Shown: in pieces, positions 1 to 5,961 of the stretch
Position numbering within the stretch: the first letter of the stretch is position 1
Layout: every line of letters starts with the position of its first letter
NCBI GenBank assembly: GCA_021823555.1
Contig: JAKANW010000179.1
Coordinates: forward strand, 1-6,349
DNA: 6,349 bases
Direction: 5' to 3'
Source of the DNA: Chloroflexota bacterium
GTDB lineage: Bacteria > Chloroflexota > Anaerolineae > Anaerolineales > Villigracilaceae
Translations under genes and position numbers: made by a program
Notes under the pieces: model-generated
Database searches by the model: none
What the model was told of the DNA's origin: nothing
Seen by the model: the letters and a program-made list of their open reading frames with translations, nothing else

Positions 1-23
1 CCCGCAGATACATGATCAGGTCA

Positions 24-49
24 GGAGCGGCAGGAGGTCATCCCGCTCC
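24..49. repeat. 7-bp inverted repeat downstream of the hydrolase
   Basis: GGAGCGG at 24-30 pairs with CCGCTCC at 43-49 around a 12-nt loop. It lies 4 nt beyond the stop of the minus-strand hydrolase gene, where a terminator could sit. Neither strand shows a T-run after the stem, so a classical intrinsic terminator is not supported. The remaining bases up to the window edge hold no gene that can be called. Confidence 0.25.
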
Positions 50-52
50 ACT

Positions 53-940
53 TTACTTCAAAAACTCCACCAGTGCCGGATTGACCTCAGCCGGACGTTC
101 GAGTAGGGGAACGTGTCCACAATGTTCGACGGCAAGGAATTGGGCATGGGGAATATAGCTCCGCAGGTCGGCGCTGTGCTCGAAGGGCACGGTGGCATCG
201 TCCTTGCCCCAGATCAGCAGGGTGGGTTTGTGGAGCGCGCCCAACTGGCGATAGATGGCAGACTGGTCGCCAAGAATTCCATTGCGCAGCGTGGACAAGA
301 TGGCGCGTTTGAAGCCGCTGAATTGCATCTGGGTGCGGTATTGCCCGGTCAGGCGTTCGACAATGGATTGCTGGAAGTTGTCGAGATGGAAGAAGTCGCT
401 GGCGATGCCTTTGACCATGTTCTCGCCTCCAAACAGACCGAGGAACAGTTCCCCGACGATGGGCGTGGTCCCGGCTTTGAGCCATCCCAGCTCCACGGCA
501 TGGACGCTGGCCGGGTCCACCATCACGTGCTTGCGGACGTACTGCGGGTGGCGGACGGTAAACGCGGCAGTGATGGGTCCGCCCATCGAAAGCCCGAGCA
601 GGTCAAGGGGCGGGGAGATGCGCAGCGAGTCGAGCAGGTCGCGCAACTGGCGGACGAACAAATCCAGGGTGTAGGCTACGTTTGGGCGGTCGGACCATCC
701 ACGCCCGAAGAGGTCGAAGCGCAGGACGCGAAATCCGGCTTCGGTGAAGGCGGCGGCGGTGAGGTCGAAGATGAAAGAAGGGACGGAGAAGCCGTGGACG
801 AGGACGATCAGCGGCCCCTCTGGTAAGCCCTCGAGACGGTAGTGGGTGACGCCATCGGGCAGACGCGCGAAAAGACCCGGCGCAGCACGGCGGGTCCCGT
901 CGTTGAGGAACTTGGTTTCGTTGATGTAGGGGAAGGGCAT
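53..940 (-). CDS. alpha/beta hydrolase (serine nucleophile)
   Basis: Soluble alpha/beta-hydrolase-fold enzyme of 295 residues, a normal length for the family. Visible elements in order: the oxyanion strand and loop VLVHGF (46-51), the DLFGRGWSDRP turn (76-86), the nucleophile elbow GLSMGG with Ser118, a cap-like region at about 145-225, the acid strand LLIWGKDD with Asp247 or Asp248, and the catalytic histidine in EHCGHVP (His276). A serine nucleophile argues against haloalkane dehalogenase, which uses Asp. It fits esterases, C-C bond hydrolases and lactonases, but the substrate cannot be read from the sequence. No signal peptide is visible. It follows the molybdenum-hydroxylase large-subunit gene on the same strand after 49 nt containing a strong hairpin, so it may be the operon's last gene or be separately expressed. 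No Shine-Dalgarno precedes the ATG at 940, so the start is less certain than those of its neighbours. Confidence 0.9.
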   Translation of the reverse strand: MPFPYINETKFLNDGTRRAAPGLFARLPDGVTHYRLEGLPEGPLIVLVHGFSVPSFIFDLTAAAFTEAGFRVLRFDLFGRGWSDRPNVAYTLDLFVRQLRDLLDSLRISPPLDLLGLSMGGPITAAFTVRHPQYVRKHVMVDPASVHAVELGWLKAGTTPIVGELFLGLFGGENMVKGIASDFFHLDNFQQSIVERLTGQYRTQMQFSGFKRAILSTLRNGILGDQSAIYRQLGALHKPTLLIWGKDDATVPFEHSADLRSYIPHAQFLAVEHCGHVPLLERPAEVNPALVEFLK

Positions 941-957
941 GGGTTATTTGCATAGTG

Positions 958-980
958 GGGGCGGGTTGCCAACCCGCCCC
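958..980 (-). repeat. GC-rich hairpin between large subunit and hydrolase genes
   Basis: GGGGCGGGTT (958-967) and AACCCGCCCC (971-980) form a perfect 10-bp stem with a 3-nt loop. It fills the 49-nt gap between the stop at 990 and the hydrolase start at 940. No T-run follows on the minus strand (the next bases read CACTATGCAAATAACCC), so it is not a textbook terminator. It could stabilise the upstream transcript end or reduce readthrough. I recall similar GGGCGGGTT...AACCCGCCC palindromes as dispersed repeats in Chloroflexota and other genomes, so it may simply be a repeat copy. Confidence 0.6.
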
Positions 981-989
981 ACGGAGGAA

Positions 990-3194
990 TCAGATTTTTC
1001 CCAGCGCCCGCAACACACGTTCGGGCGTGAAGGGAAATTCGTTGATCCACACGCCAGTGGCATCGTGGATAGCGGCTGCGATGGCAGGCGCGGTCGGCAG
1101 GAAGGGCAGTTCGCCCATGCCGCGCGCGCCCCAGGGCCCATTCGGGTCAGGCGCCTCGACCAGCACCGGTTCGACGCGCTCGGGGATGTCGAGGATGGTC
1201 GGCAGCAAATAAGTGCTGAGTTGATCGGTCAGCACGCGGCCATCCACGGTCTTGAAATCTTCAGTGATCGCGTACCCTTGCGCCTGCACCACCGCGCCTT
1301 CGATCTGGCCGACCACCAGGTCAGGGTTGATGGCCTTGCCCACATCATCGGCGGCGACGATGCGCAGGACGCGTACCTGCCCGGTCTCTGTGTCCACTTC
1401 TACTTCGGCGGCCTGGGCTGAGTACGCGTAGGCGAAGTTCGGCATGGAATAGCCGGTCTCTTCGTCCATGTGCGTGGTGAGCGGGGCCAGGTATTTGAAT
1501 TCAGCGATGGCGGGGCGCTCCTCCAGCTTCCATTTTTCGAGGGCGGCTTCCGCCGCGCCTTTGATGGCATTGCCGGCCATGAAGGTCATGCGTGAAGCGG
1601 ATGCCGAACCGGAATTTTGCTGTTTTGCTGAGTCGGAGGTGAGCAGCTCCACTTTATCCGCCGGGATGCCCAGCACTTCTGCTGCCATCTGGATCATGAC
1701 GGTATGCGTGCCCTGTCCAACTTCCGCGCCGGCGTGATGGACGACCGCGCGCTCGATCTGTCCATTCCCATGGATCTCCACTTTCGCCCAGCAGTTTTCC
1801 TGATAACCGAACGAGAAGCCCACGTTTTTGAAGCCGGCCGCAAAGCCGCGTCCACGGATAGTGGACGGTAGACGGCGGACGGTAGCGCGGTCTTCGGTCT
1901 GCGGTCCACGGTCTACGCTCCAGCCAAACTTGTCGCGGGCGGCCTCAATGACTTGCACAATGCTGACTGGAACCGGTGCGGGTGTACCCACATCCAGTGT
2001 GTCACCGTCGCGCAAAGCATTCTTCAGGCGGAATTCCACCGGGTCCATGCCCAGCTTTTCGGCCAGTTTGTTCATTTGCAACTCGGCCATGTACAACGCT
2101 TGCGGCGCGCCGAAACCACGGAAAGCTGCGCCGGGGATGTTATTGGTATAGACCCCATATACGTCGGTCCTGACGTTGGGGATGAAGTAGGGCCCGGTGG
2201 AAGTAATGGTCGAATTGCCCAACACCTTGTTGGTCGTGTACATGTACGCGCCAGCATCACCGATGATCTCATTTTCGGCGGCGACCAGTTTCCCATCTTT
2301 GGTCGCGCCCCATTTGGCTCTCAGGAGAACCGAATGGCGCTTGGCATGTCCGATGATGGACTCGCGGCGGCTCCAAATGATCTTGACCGGCCGCTTCAAT
2401 TTCATTGTTGCAAGCGCCAACACAACCTGGACCGACAAATCTTCACGCCCGCCAAAGGCGCCGCCGATGGCCGGGTAGATGACGCGTATCTGTTCCTCGG
2501 GCAGGTTCAGGGCATGCACGATCGAAGCGCGATCGGCGTGAGTCCACTGCCCGGCGCAAACAACCGCGATGCGGCCTTCCTCGTCGATGTAGGACAGGCC
2601 CGCTTCGGGCTGGAGATAGGCATGTTCCTGTGCAGGCGTGCGATACTCACCCGTGACGATCACATCCGCTTTTGCAAAGGCATTCTCCACATCCCCTTTG
2701 CGGATGCGGTAATGGACGCAGGTGTTGCTGTCGCCCCGGTCGGGGTGCAGACGCGGCGCGTCAGGCTGCATGGCAGCGACCGGGTCCGATAGGACCGGCA
2801 GCTCTTCATACTCCACTTTGATCAACTTCACAGCCGCAGCCGCCTGGGCTTCTGTCTCTGCCACCACGACTGCCACCTGGTCGCCGACAAAACGGACGAT
2901 GTCTGTGTATGGTTTGCTGGCTCCGGGGCCGCACAGGACTGGCTGGTCGGGGATTTGCAGACCGTATTCATTGACCGGCACATCTTTGGCAGTGTAGACG
3001 GCTGCCACGCCAGGCGCAGCCTCCGCCCGGGACGTTTCGATGCTCTTCACGCGCGCATGCGGGCGCTCGGCGAAGAGGATTTTCATGAACAACATGCCCG
3101 GCATGGACAGGTCTCCGGAATAGGGTGTCTTTCCGGTCACTTTGCCCAGGGCATCCACGCGTGGGATGGATTGACCGACAGTATGTGTTGACAT
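990..3194 (-). CDS. Xanthine dehydrogenase family molybdopterin-binding subunit
   Basis: Catalytic large subunit (734 aa) of a molybdenum hydroxylase, the family that hydroxylates N-heterocycles or aldehydes with water-derived oxygen. The N-terminal aldehyde-oxidase/xanthine-dehydrogenase a/b-hammerhead region is at about 8-135 (GKVTGKTPYSGDL at 18-30). Cofactor and active-site motifs follow: Gln216, GGAFGGRED (244-252) with Glu251, AFRGFGAPQ (357-365) with Arg359, GQGTHT (493-498), and GARGMGE (689-695) with the catalytic base Glu695. These match bovine Gln767, Glu802, Arg912 and Glu1261 in remembered alignment; the 35-residue spacing Gln216-Glu251 is identical. The position of bovine Arg880 appears to be Asn327, so xanthine is doubtful as substrate. 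CO dehydrogenase is excluded because the AYRCSFR loop is absent. The ATG at 3194 is chosen over an in-frame ATG at 3260 because MSTHTVGQSIPRVDA is family-like, AAGG sits 5 nt upstream, and the longer form would overlap the previous gene. That AAGG overlaps the preceding TAA stop. A heptamer-repeat insertion encodes about residues 427-447. Confidence 0.94.
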   Translation of the reverse strand: MSTHTVGQSIPRVDALGKVTGKTPYSGDLSMPGMLFMKILFAERPHARVKSIETSRAEAAPGVAAVYTAKDVPVNEYGLQIPDQPVLCGPGASKPYTDIVRFVGDQVAVVVAETEAQAAAAVKLIKVEYEELPVLSDPVAAMQPDAPRLHPDRGDSNTCVHYRIRKGDVENAFAKADVIVTGEYRTPAQEHAYLQPEAGLSYIDEEGRIAVVCAGQWTHADRASIVHALNLPEEQIRVIYPAIGGAFGGREDLSVQVVLALATMKLKRPVKIIWSRRESIIGHAKRHSVLLRAKWGATKDGKLVAAENEIIGDAGAYMYTTNKVLGNSTITSTGPYFIPNVRTDVYGVYTNNIPGAAFRGFGAPQALYMAELQMNKLAEKLGMDPVEFRLKNALRDGDTLDVGTPAPVPVSIVQVIEAARDKFGWSVDRGPQTEDRATVRRLPSTIRGRGFAAGFKNVGFSFGYQENCWAKVEIHGNGQIERAVVHHAGAEVGQGTHTVMIQMAAEVLGIPADKVELLTSDSAKQQNSGSASASRMTFMAGNAIKGAAEAALEKWKLEERPAIAEFKYLAPLTTHMDEETGYSMPNFAYAYSAQAAEVEVDTETGQVRVLRIVAADDVGKAINPDLVVGQIEGAVVQAQGYAITEDFKTVDGRVLTDQLSTYLLPTILDIPERVEPVLVEAPDPNGPWGARGMGELPFLPTAPAIAAAIHDATGVWINEFPFTPERVLRALGKI
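1856..1916 (-). repeat. Heptamer repeat array, copy A (inside large-subunit gene)
   Basis: On the plus strand 1856-1883 is four heptamers of form RGAYRGY, starting GGATAGT then GGACGGT. After the 5-nt spacer AGCGC, 1889-1916 is four heptamers of form GGTCYNC (GGTCTTC, GGTCTGC, GGTCCAC, GGTCTAC). The two blocks are roughly inverted with respect to each other (GTAGAC and GNGGAC units on opposite strands), so the whole can fold into an imperfect hairpin. In the minus-strand gene it stays open and encodes about residues 427-447, including TVRRLPSTIR at 438-447, just before the conserved RGRGFAAG strand. It is clearly related to the array at 4111-4145. Confidence 0.8.
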
Positions 3195-3201
3195 GGCAAC
3201 C

Positions 3202-3630
3202 TTATCTTTTATATCGCTTGACTCTGTAGCCTCTTGGGCGTTCAACATCCATTGGCCCATAGCGCGGTGGGCCTACCAGGTTATAGGTGATGGCGTAAAT
3301 GAGCGATATGATCCCGCCCAATACGATCATGTACAGGAGCGTGAATGCGATGTAAGCGAATGGATAGTCAATTTTGGTAAGAGGGGTAAATATCATGACC
3401 AGCGCAGGCGTGCTGAAAAGAATAGCCGGCAACTGCATGGGGAGGAACAACTGATAGGGAAGCGGCCATTTGAGGGCGATGCTCATTTGTACGGTAAATA
3501 TCGCTGCGGCAATGGACATAGCCGGCACGATCACGATCAGCAGACAGCCAACCCCCTGCCAGACCGGATGCGTATCCTTCTTGACCGCTGCTGACGGAGC
3601 CTGACGGTTAGAAAAGGTATATTTTCCCAT
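3202..3630 (-). CDS. Small polytopic membrane protein in molybdenum-hydroxylase operon
   Basis: A 142-aa protein of unknown function. It has a basic cytosolic-looking N-terminus (KK at 17-18, then HPVWQGVGCLL), hydrophobic segments at about 24-48, 58-82 and 89-117, and a strongly basic tail with GPPRYGP at 120-126 and RVKRYKR at the end. Both termini being basic would favour an even number of spans, yet only three segments are obvious, so topology is unresolved. There is one Cys (29) and one His (21), so it is not an obvious haem or metal protein. I recall similar short proteins with a HPVW...GC start and a GPPRYGP tail in Anaerolineae, all uncharacterised. It sits between the FAD/FeS and Mo subunit genes with 7-nt gaps on each side. 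Its Shine-Dalgarno (GAGGAG, 2-4 nt before the ATG) overlaps the TAG stop of the upstream gene, implying coupled translation. A membrane anchor or assembly role for the enzyme is inference. Confidence 0.85.
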   Translation of the reverse strand: MGKYTFSNRQAPSAAVKKDTHPVWQGVGCLLIVIVPAMSIAAAIFTVQMSIALKWPLPYQLFLPMQLPAILFSTPALVMIFTPLTKIDYPFAYIAFTLLYMIVLGGIISLIYAITYNLVGPPRYGPMDVERPRGYRVKRYKR

Positions 3631-3637
3631 GTCTCCT

Positions 3638-5086
3638 CTATACTTGCATTTTGCTGGCGTCTTCTATGGCTTGTACGATTTTGTAGTAGCCTGTGCAACG
3701 GCACAGGTTGCCGGTAATCGCCTGTTCGATTTCATTCCTGGACGGGTTCGGGCGTTCTTCCAGCAGTTTGGCCGCCGACATGATAAAGCCGGGTGTGCAA
3801 TAGCCGCACTGCACCGCGCCATCCTGGATAAAGGCTTCCTGGACGGGATGAAGCTTCTCGTCGTGCGCCAAACCTTCCACGGTCACGATCTCTGCACCGT
3901 GGGCGCGCGGCGCGGGCACAAGACAGGCCATCACAGCCTTGCCATCCAGGAAAACGGTGCAGGCACCACACTCACCCTCGGCGCAGCCTTCCTTTGTGCC
4001 GGTCAATCCGCCTTCCTCACGCAGTAAGCGTAACAGGGTTTTATCATGCCCACCGGTGAAGGCATATTCCTTGCCGTTGATTTTTGTTTGGATGGGTTGT
4101 GCAGAAGAGTGGATAGTGGATGGTGAATGGTGGACAGTGGATGCTCTATCCGTAGTCTCTTTTCCCCATAGCAGCACAGGTTCACGCGGCACCCCGGCCT
4201 GTTCCTCACCATTGAGGATGGCGCGCAGCCCACGGGCGGTACAGACGCGCACCATCTCGCGGCGATAATCGGCGGAGGCGCGCAGGTCGTCAATGGGGCG
4301 GGCGGCTTGCATGGTCAGGTGCGCGGCCTGGGTAATGACTTCCTCCGTCAAGGTTTTCCCTGCCAGATAGGCCTCGGCCCCCGGCGCGTGGATGATGGTC
4401 GGCGCGACGGCCCCGAGCGTGATGGACGCCGTTTTAACGGAATCAGCTTCCAGGCCTTGCGCTGAGCGTGTCGAAGTGTCCAGAACGATCGCTGCGTTGA
4501 TGACCGAGATGGCCTGGGCGCGGCGCAGCGCCAGTTTGACGAAGGTTCCGCGCTGGGTCTTCGTCATGGCGGGGAAGGAGATATCCACCAACATCTCGTC
4601 CGGCTGCATGACTGTCTTGCGGACGCCGGTGTAGAACTCGGCCAGCCGCACCTGTCGTTCGCCGCGTGTCGAGAGCAACGTGACAGATGCTCCCAGCGCC
4701 ATCAAGGGTGTGATGGTGTCGTTGGCAGGCGAAGCTGTGATGAGGTTACCTGCCACGGTGCCGCGGTTGCGGATCTGCGGCGCGCCCACTTCCCAGGCGG
4801 CGCGCATTAAAGGGTATGCGCGCTCACGGATCAGTTTGGACCCGGCGCAGTGATTGTGGGTCACTAGCGGGCCGAGGTGGATGATTTCATCCTCGTCCAG
4901 TGCGATGCGGTCAAGGTCGGGAATGCGCGTGATGTCAATCACGGTATCAATGTTTTTGCGGACCCCGCGCTCGAGTTCGAGGATCAGGTCGGTGGCGCCG
5001 GCGACAATGCGTGCGCGTTCCCCTTTCTGCGCCAGCAGTTTGGTAACTTCATCAGTGGATGCGGCTGTAAAATATTCGTGCCACAT
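3638..5086 (-). CDS. Fused FAD-binding and [2Fe-2S] subunit of molybdenum hydroxylase
   Basis: Electron-transfer subunit (482 aa) made of a CoxM-like FAD domain (about 1-295) followed by a CoxS-like [2Fe-2S] domain (about 331-480). FAD signatures are AGATDL (29-34) and [15 protein letters not shown] (110-124). The plant-type cluster ligands are Cys368, Cys373, Cys376 and Cys388 ([10 protein letters not shown] motif). The second, C-terminal cluster uses Cys427, Cys430, Cys462 and Cys464 (QCGYC and LCRC). All eight cysteines are present, so it should be functional. The order FAD then FeS is the reverse of bacterial XdhA and of eukaryotic XDH and resembles a head-to-tail joining of coxM and coxS. 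The linker (about 305-330, rich in Thr, His and Ser) is largely encoded by a heptamer repeat. A second repeat-like insertion encodes about residues 204-211. The start at 5086 follows AGGAG with 5-nt spacing. The stop TAG is embedded in the Shine-Dalgarno of the next gene. Confidence 0.94.
   Translation of the reverse strand: MWHEYFTAASTDEVTKLLAQKGERARIVAGATDLILELERGVRKNIDTVIDITRIPDLDRIALDEDEIIHLGPLVTHNHCAGSKLIRERAYPLMRAAWEVGAPQIRNRGTVAGNLITASPANDTITPLMALGASVTLLSTRGERQVRLAEFYTGVRKTVMQPDEMLVDISFPAMTKTQRGTFVKLALRRAQAISVINAAIVLDTSTRSAQGLEADSVKTASITLGAVAPTIIHAPGAEAYLAGKTLTEEVITQAAHLTMQAARPIDDLRASADYRREMVRVCTARGLRAILNGEEQAGVPREPVLLWGKETTDRASTVHHSPSTIHSSAQPIQTKINGKEYAFTGGHDKTLLRLLREEGGLTGTKEGCAEGECGACTVFLDGKAVMACLVPAPRAHGAEIVTVEGLAHDEKLHPVQEAFIQDGAVQCGYCTPGFIMSAAKLLEERPNPSRNEIEQAITGNLCRCTGYYKIVQAIEDASKMQV
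4111..4145 (-). repeat. Heptamer repeat array, copy B (linker of FAD/FeS fusion)
   Basis: Five tandem heptamers on the plus strand, consensus GRAYRGT: GGATAGT, GGATGGT, GAATGGT, GGACAGT, GGATGCT. On the minus strand they encode the linker residues [10 protein letters not shown] (317-326). Three heptamers make 21 nt, so the peptide period is 7 residues. Comparing codons for residues 317-326 with residues 438-447 of the large subunit gives 22 of 30 identical bases by eye, in the same strand and reading frame. Confidence 0.8.
4455..4476 (-). repeat. Short repeat-like insertion in FAD domain
   Basis: The core CTGAGCGTGTCGAAG (plus strand, 4462-4476) matches from memory a widely dispersed bacterial repeat (CTGAGCNTGTCGAAG with flanking GC-rich arms). 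Here it is in frame in the FAD/FeS gene, encoding TSTRSAQG (204-211) between the VINAAIVLD strand and the [10 protein letters not shown] strand. Homologues that I remember have a short turn at that point. The call as a repeat depends on remembered similarity, since there is only one copy in this window. Confidence 0.5.
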
Positions 5087-5109
5087 GATGACTCCTGATT
5101 TTTAAATTA

Positions 5110-5141
5110 GACCCTAAAGGTTTCAAAAAACCTTTAGGGTC
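5110..5141 (-). repeat. Perfect 14-bp hairpin in leader of FAD/FeS gene
   Basis: GACCCTAAAGGTTT (5110-5123) pairs perfectly with AAACCTTTAGGGTC (5128-5141) around a 4-nt loop, CAAA on the plus strand. On the minus strand it ends 13 nt before the AGGAG of the FAD/FeS gene (5092-5096), so it would lie in the 5' leader if transcription comes from upstream. Neither side carries a clear T-run, so it is not a standard terminator. It may stabilise the mRNA, or be a dispersed palindrome that landed here. Confidence 0.75.
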
Positions 5142-5176
5142 CCTTGATTACCTTACACTTTCAAAATCGGGATTCT

Positions 5177-5321
5177 CTACCGTACAAATGTCGTTGCGAG
5201 GAGGGCGTTCTTCCCGACGAAGCAATCCCATGGCTATTTTTAGCCGTCAAATTGCTTGGAAACAGGAGATTGCTTCGCAACGTGCGCTCGTAATGACATG
5301 TCCAAGGGGTTTGTACGGTAG
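5177..5321. repeat. MITE-like palindromic element (TTGCGAG...GAAGCAATC type)
   Basis: Perfect 12-bp terminal inverted repeats CTACCGTACAAA (5177-5188) and TTTGTACGGTAG (5310-5321) enclose an imperfect palindrome. Left arm: TGTCGTTGCGAG then GACGAAGCAATC (5189-5228). Right arm: GAGATTGCTTCGC then CTCGTAATGACA (5266-5298). A small hairpin GGCTA-TTTT-TAGCC (5232-5245) lies near the centre. The arm motif resembles a dispersed repeat (ATTGCGAGGAG...GACGAAGCAATC) that I remember from many bacterial genomes including Chloroflexota. No ORF inside, so if mobile it is non-autonomous. Confidence 0.65.
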
Positions 5322-5329
5322 CAAAAATC

Positions 5330-5401
5330 GGGACGCTGATTCACGCTGAAAACGCAGATTTTTCTTCTTGAATCAGCAAAAATCAGCGTTTTTCTGCGTC
5401 C
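5330..5401. repeat. Second palindromic repeat unit (GGACGC...ACGCTGA type)
   Basis: The segment starts GGGACGCTGATTCACGCTGA and its opposite strand, read from 5401, starts GGACGCAGAAAAACGCTGA. GGACGC and ACGCTGA recur in both arms at the same spacing, making an imperfect palindrome rich in ACGCTGA, AATCAGC and ACGCAGA words. It resembles a dispersed AATCAGCGT-type intergenic repeat known to me from several phyla. It directly abuts the right-hand copy of AAAATCGGGA. No coding potential is seen. Confidence 0.55.
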
Positions 5402-5439
5402 AAAAACCATTCTGTAAGGTAATCAGAGAGTCCCTTGGT

Positions 5440-5961
5440 TTACTTGCTGCCAGTGACGGCCTCAGACCGTTTGTTGTAAGTTTCGACGGCTTGGCGTCCC
5501 AGTGTAGCCAGGTTGCGGATGGCGGCGGGCAGGGCGCTTTCATCACCCAGGCTGGCTTCCACGTTATCGAGGGCATGGCCGATCTGTTCGGCCAGATCAA
5601 AGAAGGCTGCGTCAAACTGGTAGATGGCTTGCAATTCCTGTTCATTGATCTTGACTGCGTCGAACATGCCGGAATAGCCGCGCGGCGCGGTGCTGATCTT
5701 GTCAATGAGGGTGCGCAGTTGGATGGCAGCTTTCTCCATGTCATCCACGTACTCAATCATGCCGTTGCTGACGAGGTCGGTCTGAATGTTCGAGGCGCGT
5801 TTCCACAACTCGGTGAAGCGGCGGGCGACGGTGTCGCGCAGCAACTTGTCGGCATCGCGCCGGTTCTGGCGTTCCACGTAGCCGCTAAAACCAGGGATGT
5901 AGCCGATCAGTTTTTTGAAAGGGTCAACCTGTCCACTTACTTTTTCAAAGAAATCGCTCAT
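5440..5961 (-). CDS. Conserved helical protein of unknown function
   Basis: A 173-aa, highly charged and predominantly helical protein with no signal peptide, membrane span or catalytic motif. It opens MSDFFEKVSGQVDPFKKLIG, then a Pro-Gly turn and basic stretch IPGFSGYVERQNRRDADKLL (22-41). A long helical segment (about 42-92) precedes a conserved-looking block GYSGMFDAVKINEQEL (95-110), and another helix runs to about 140. I recall uncharacterised Chloroflexota proteins with a PG-x-GY-x-E...RRDADKLxR opening and a GYxGxFDAVK block, but no function. The start at 5961 follows AGGAGG (5967-5972) with 5-nt spacing. An upstream in-frame ATG at 6021 is rejected because it overlaps a minus-strand TATAAT box and lacks a ribosome binding site. 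It is separated from the molybdenum-hydroxylase operon by the repeat-filled gap, so a functional link is not implied. Confidence 0.85.
   Translation of the reverse strand: MSDFFEKVSGQVDPFKKLIGYIPGFSGYVERQNRRDADKLLRDTVARRFTELWKRASNIQTDLVSNGMIEYVDDMEKAAIQLRTLIDKISTAPRGYSGMFDAVKINEQELQAIYQFDAAFFDLAEQIGHALDNVEASLGDESALPAAIRNLATLGRQAVETYNKRSEAVTGSK

Larger units (their letters stand above)
5145..5425. repeat. Nested composite of palindromic repeats filling the intergenic gap
   Basis: This accounts for most of the 353-base gap between the genes starting at 5086 and ending at 5440. The outermost arms TGATTACCTTACA (5145-5157) and TGTAAGGTAATCA (5413-5425) are a perfect 13-bp inverted repeat. Inside are two separate palindromic units, listed individually. 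A 10-bp direct repeat AAAATCGGGA lies at 5163-5172 and 5324-5333, flanking the first unit. An 8-bp direct repeat GTCCCTTG lies at 5139-5146 and 5430-5437, at or just beyond the outer arms. None of the direct repeats abuts the inverted repeats cleanly, so these are not confirmed target-site duplications. No protein-coding sequence is evident. Confidence 0.7.

Noticed and set aside
113..826. Long plus-strand ORF (237 codons) opposite the hydrolase
   Set aside because: It is antisense to a gene with an intact catalytic triad. Its translation is Gly/Glu/Asp-rich with no recognisable motif, typical of a shadow frame in GC-rich DNA.
53..940. Haloalkane dehalogenase
   Set aside because: The nucleophile elbow is GLSMGG with serine; dehalogenases of this fold use aspartate.
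1953..2792. Plus-strand ORF of 279 codons inside the molybdopterin subunit gene
   Set aside because: The opposite strand carries conserved family motifs throughout this interval, and the plus-strand product has no recognisable domain.
990..3194. Aerobic CO dehydrogenase large subunit (CoxL)
   Set aside because: The form I active-site loop AYRCSFR is missing; the corresponding loop is AFRGFG, as in xanthine-dehydrogenase-type enzymes.
3195..3260. N-terminal extension of the large subunit to an ATG at 3260
   Set aside because: It would overlap the membrane protein gene by 59 nt, its residues are not family-like, and the ATG at 3194 has AAGG at 5-nt spacing.
5110..5425. CRISPR array
   Set aside because: Repeats here are inverted and of several kinds, with no regular direct repeat-spacer pattern and no cas genes.
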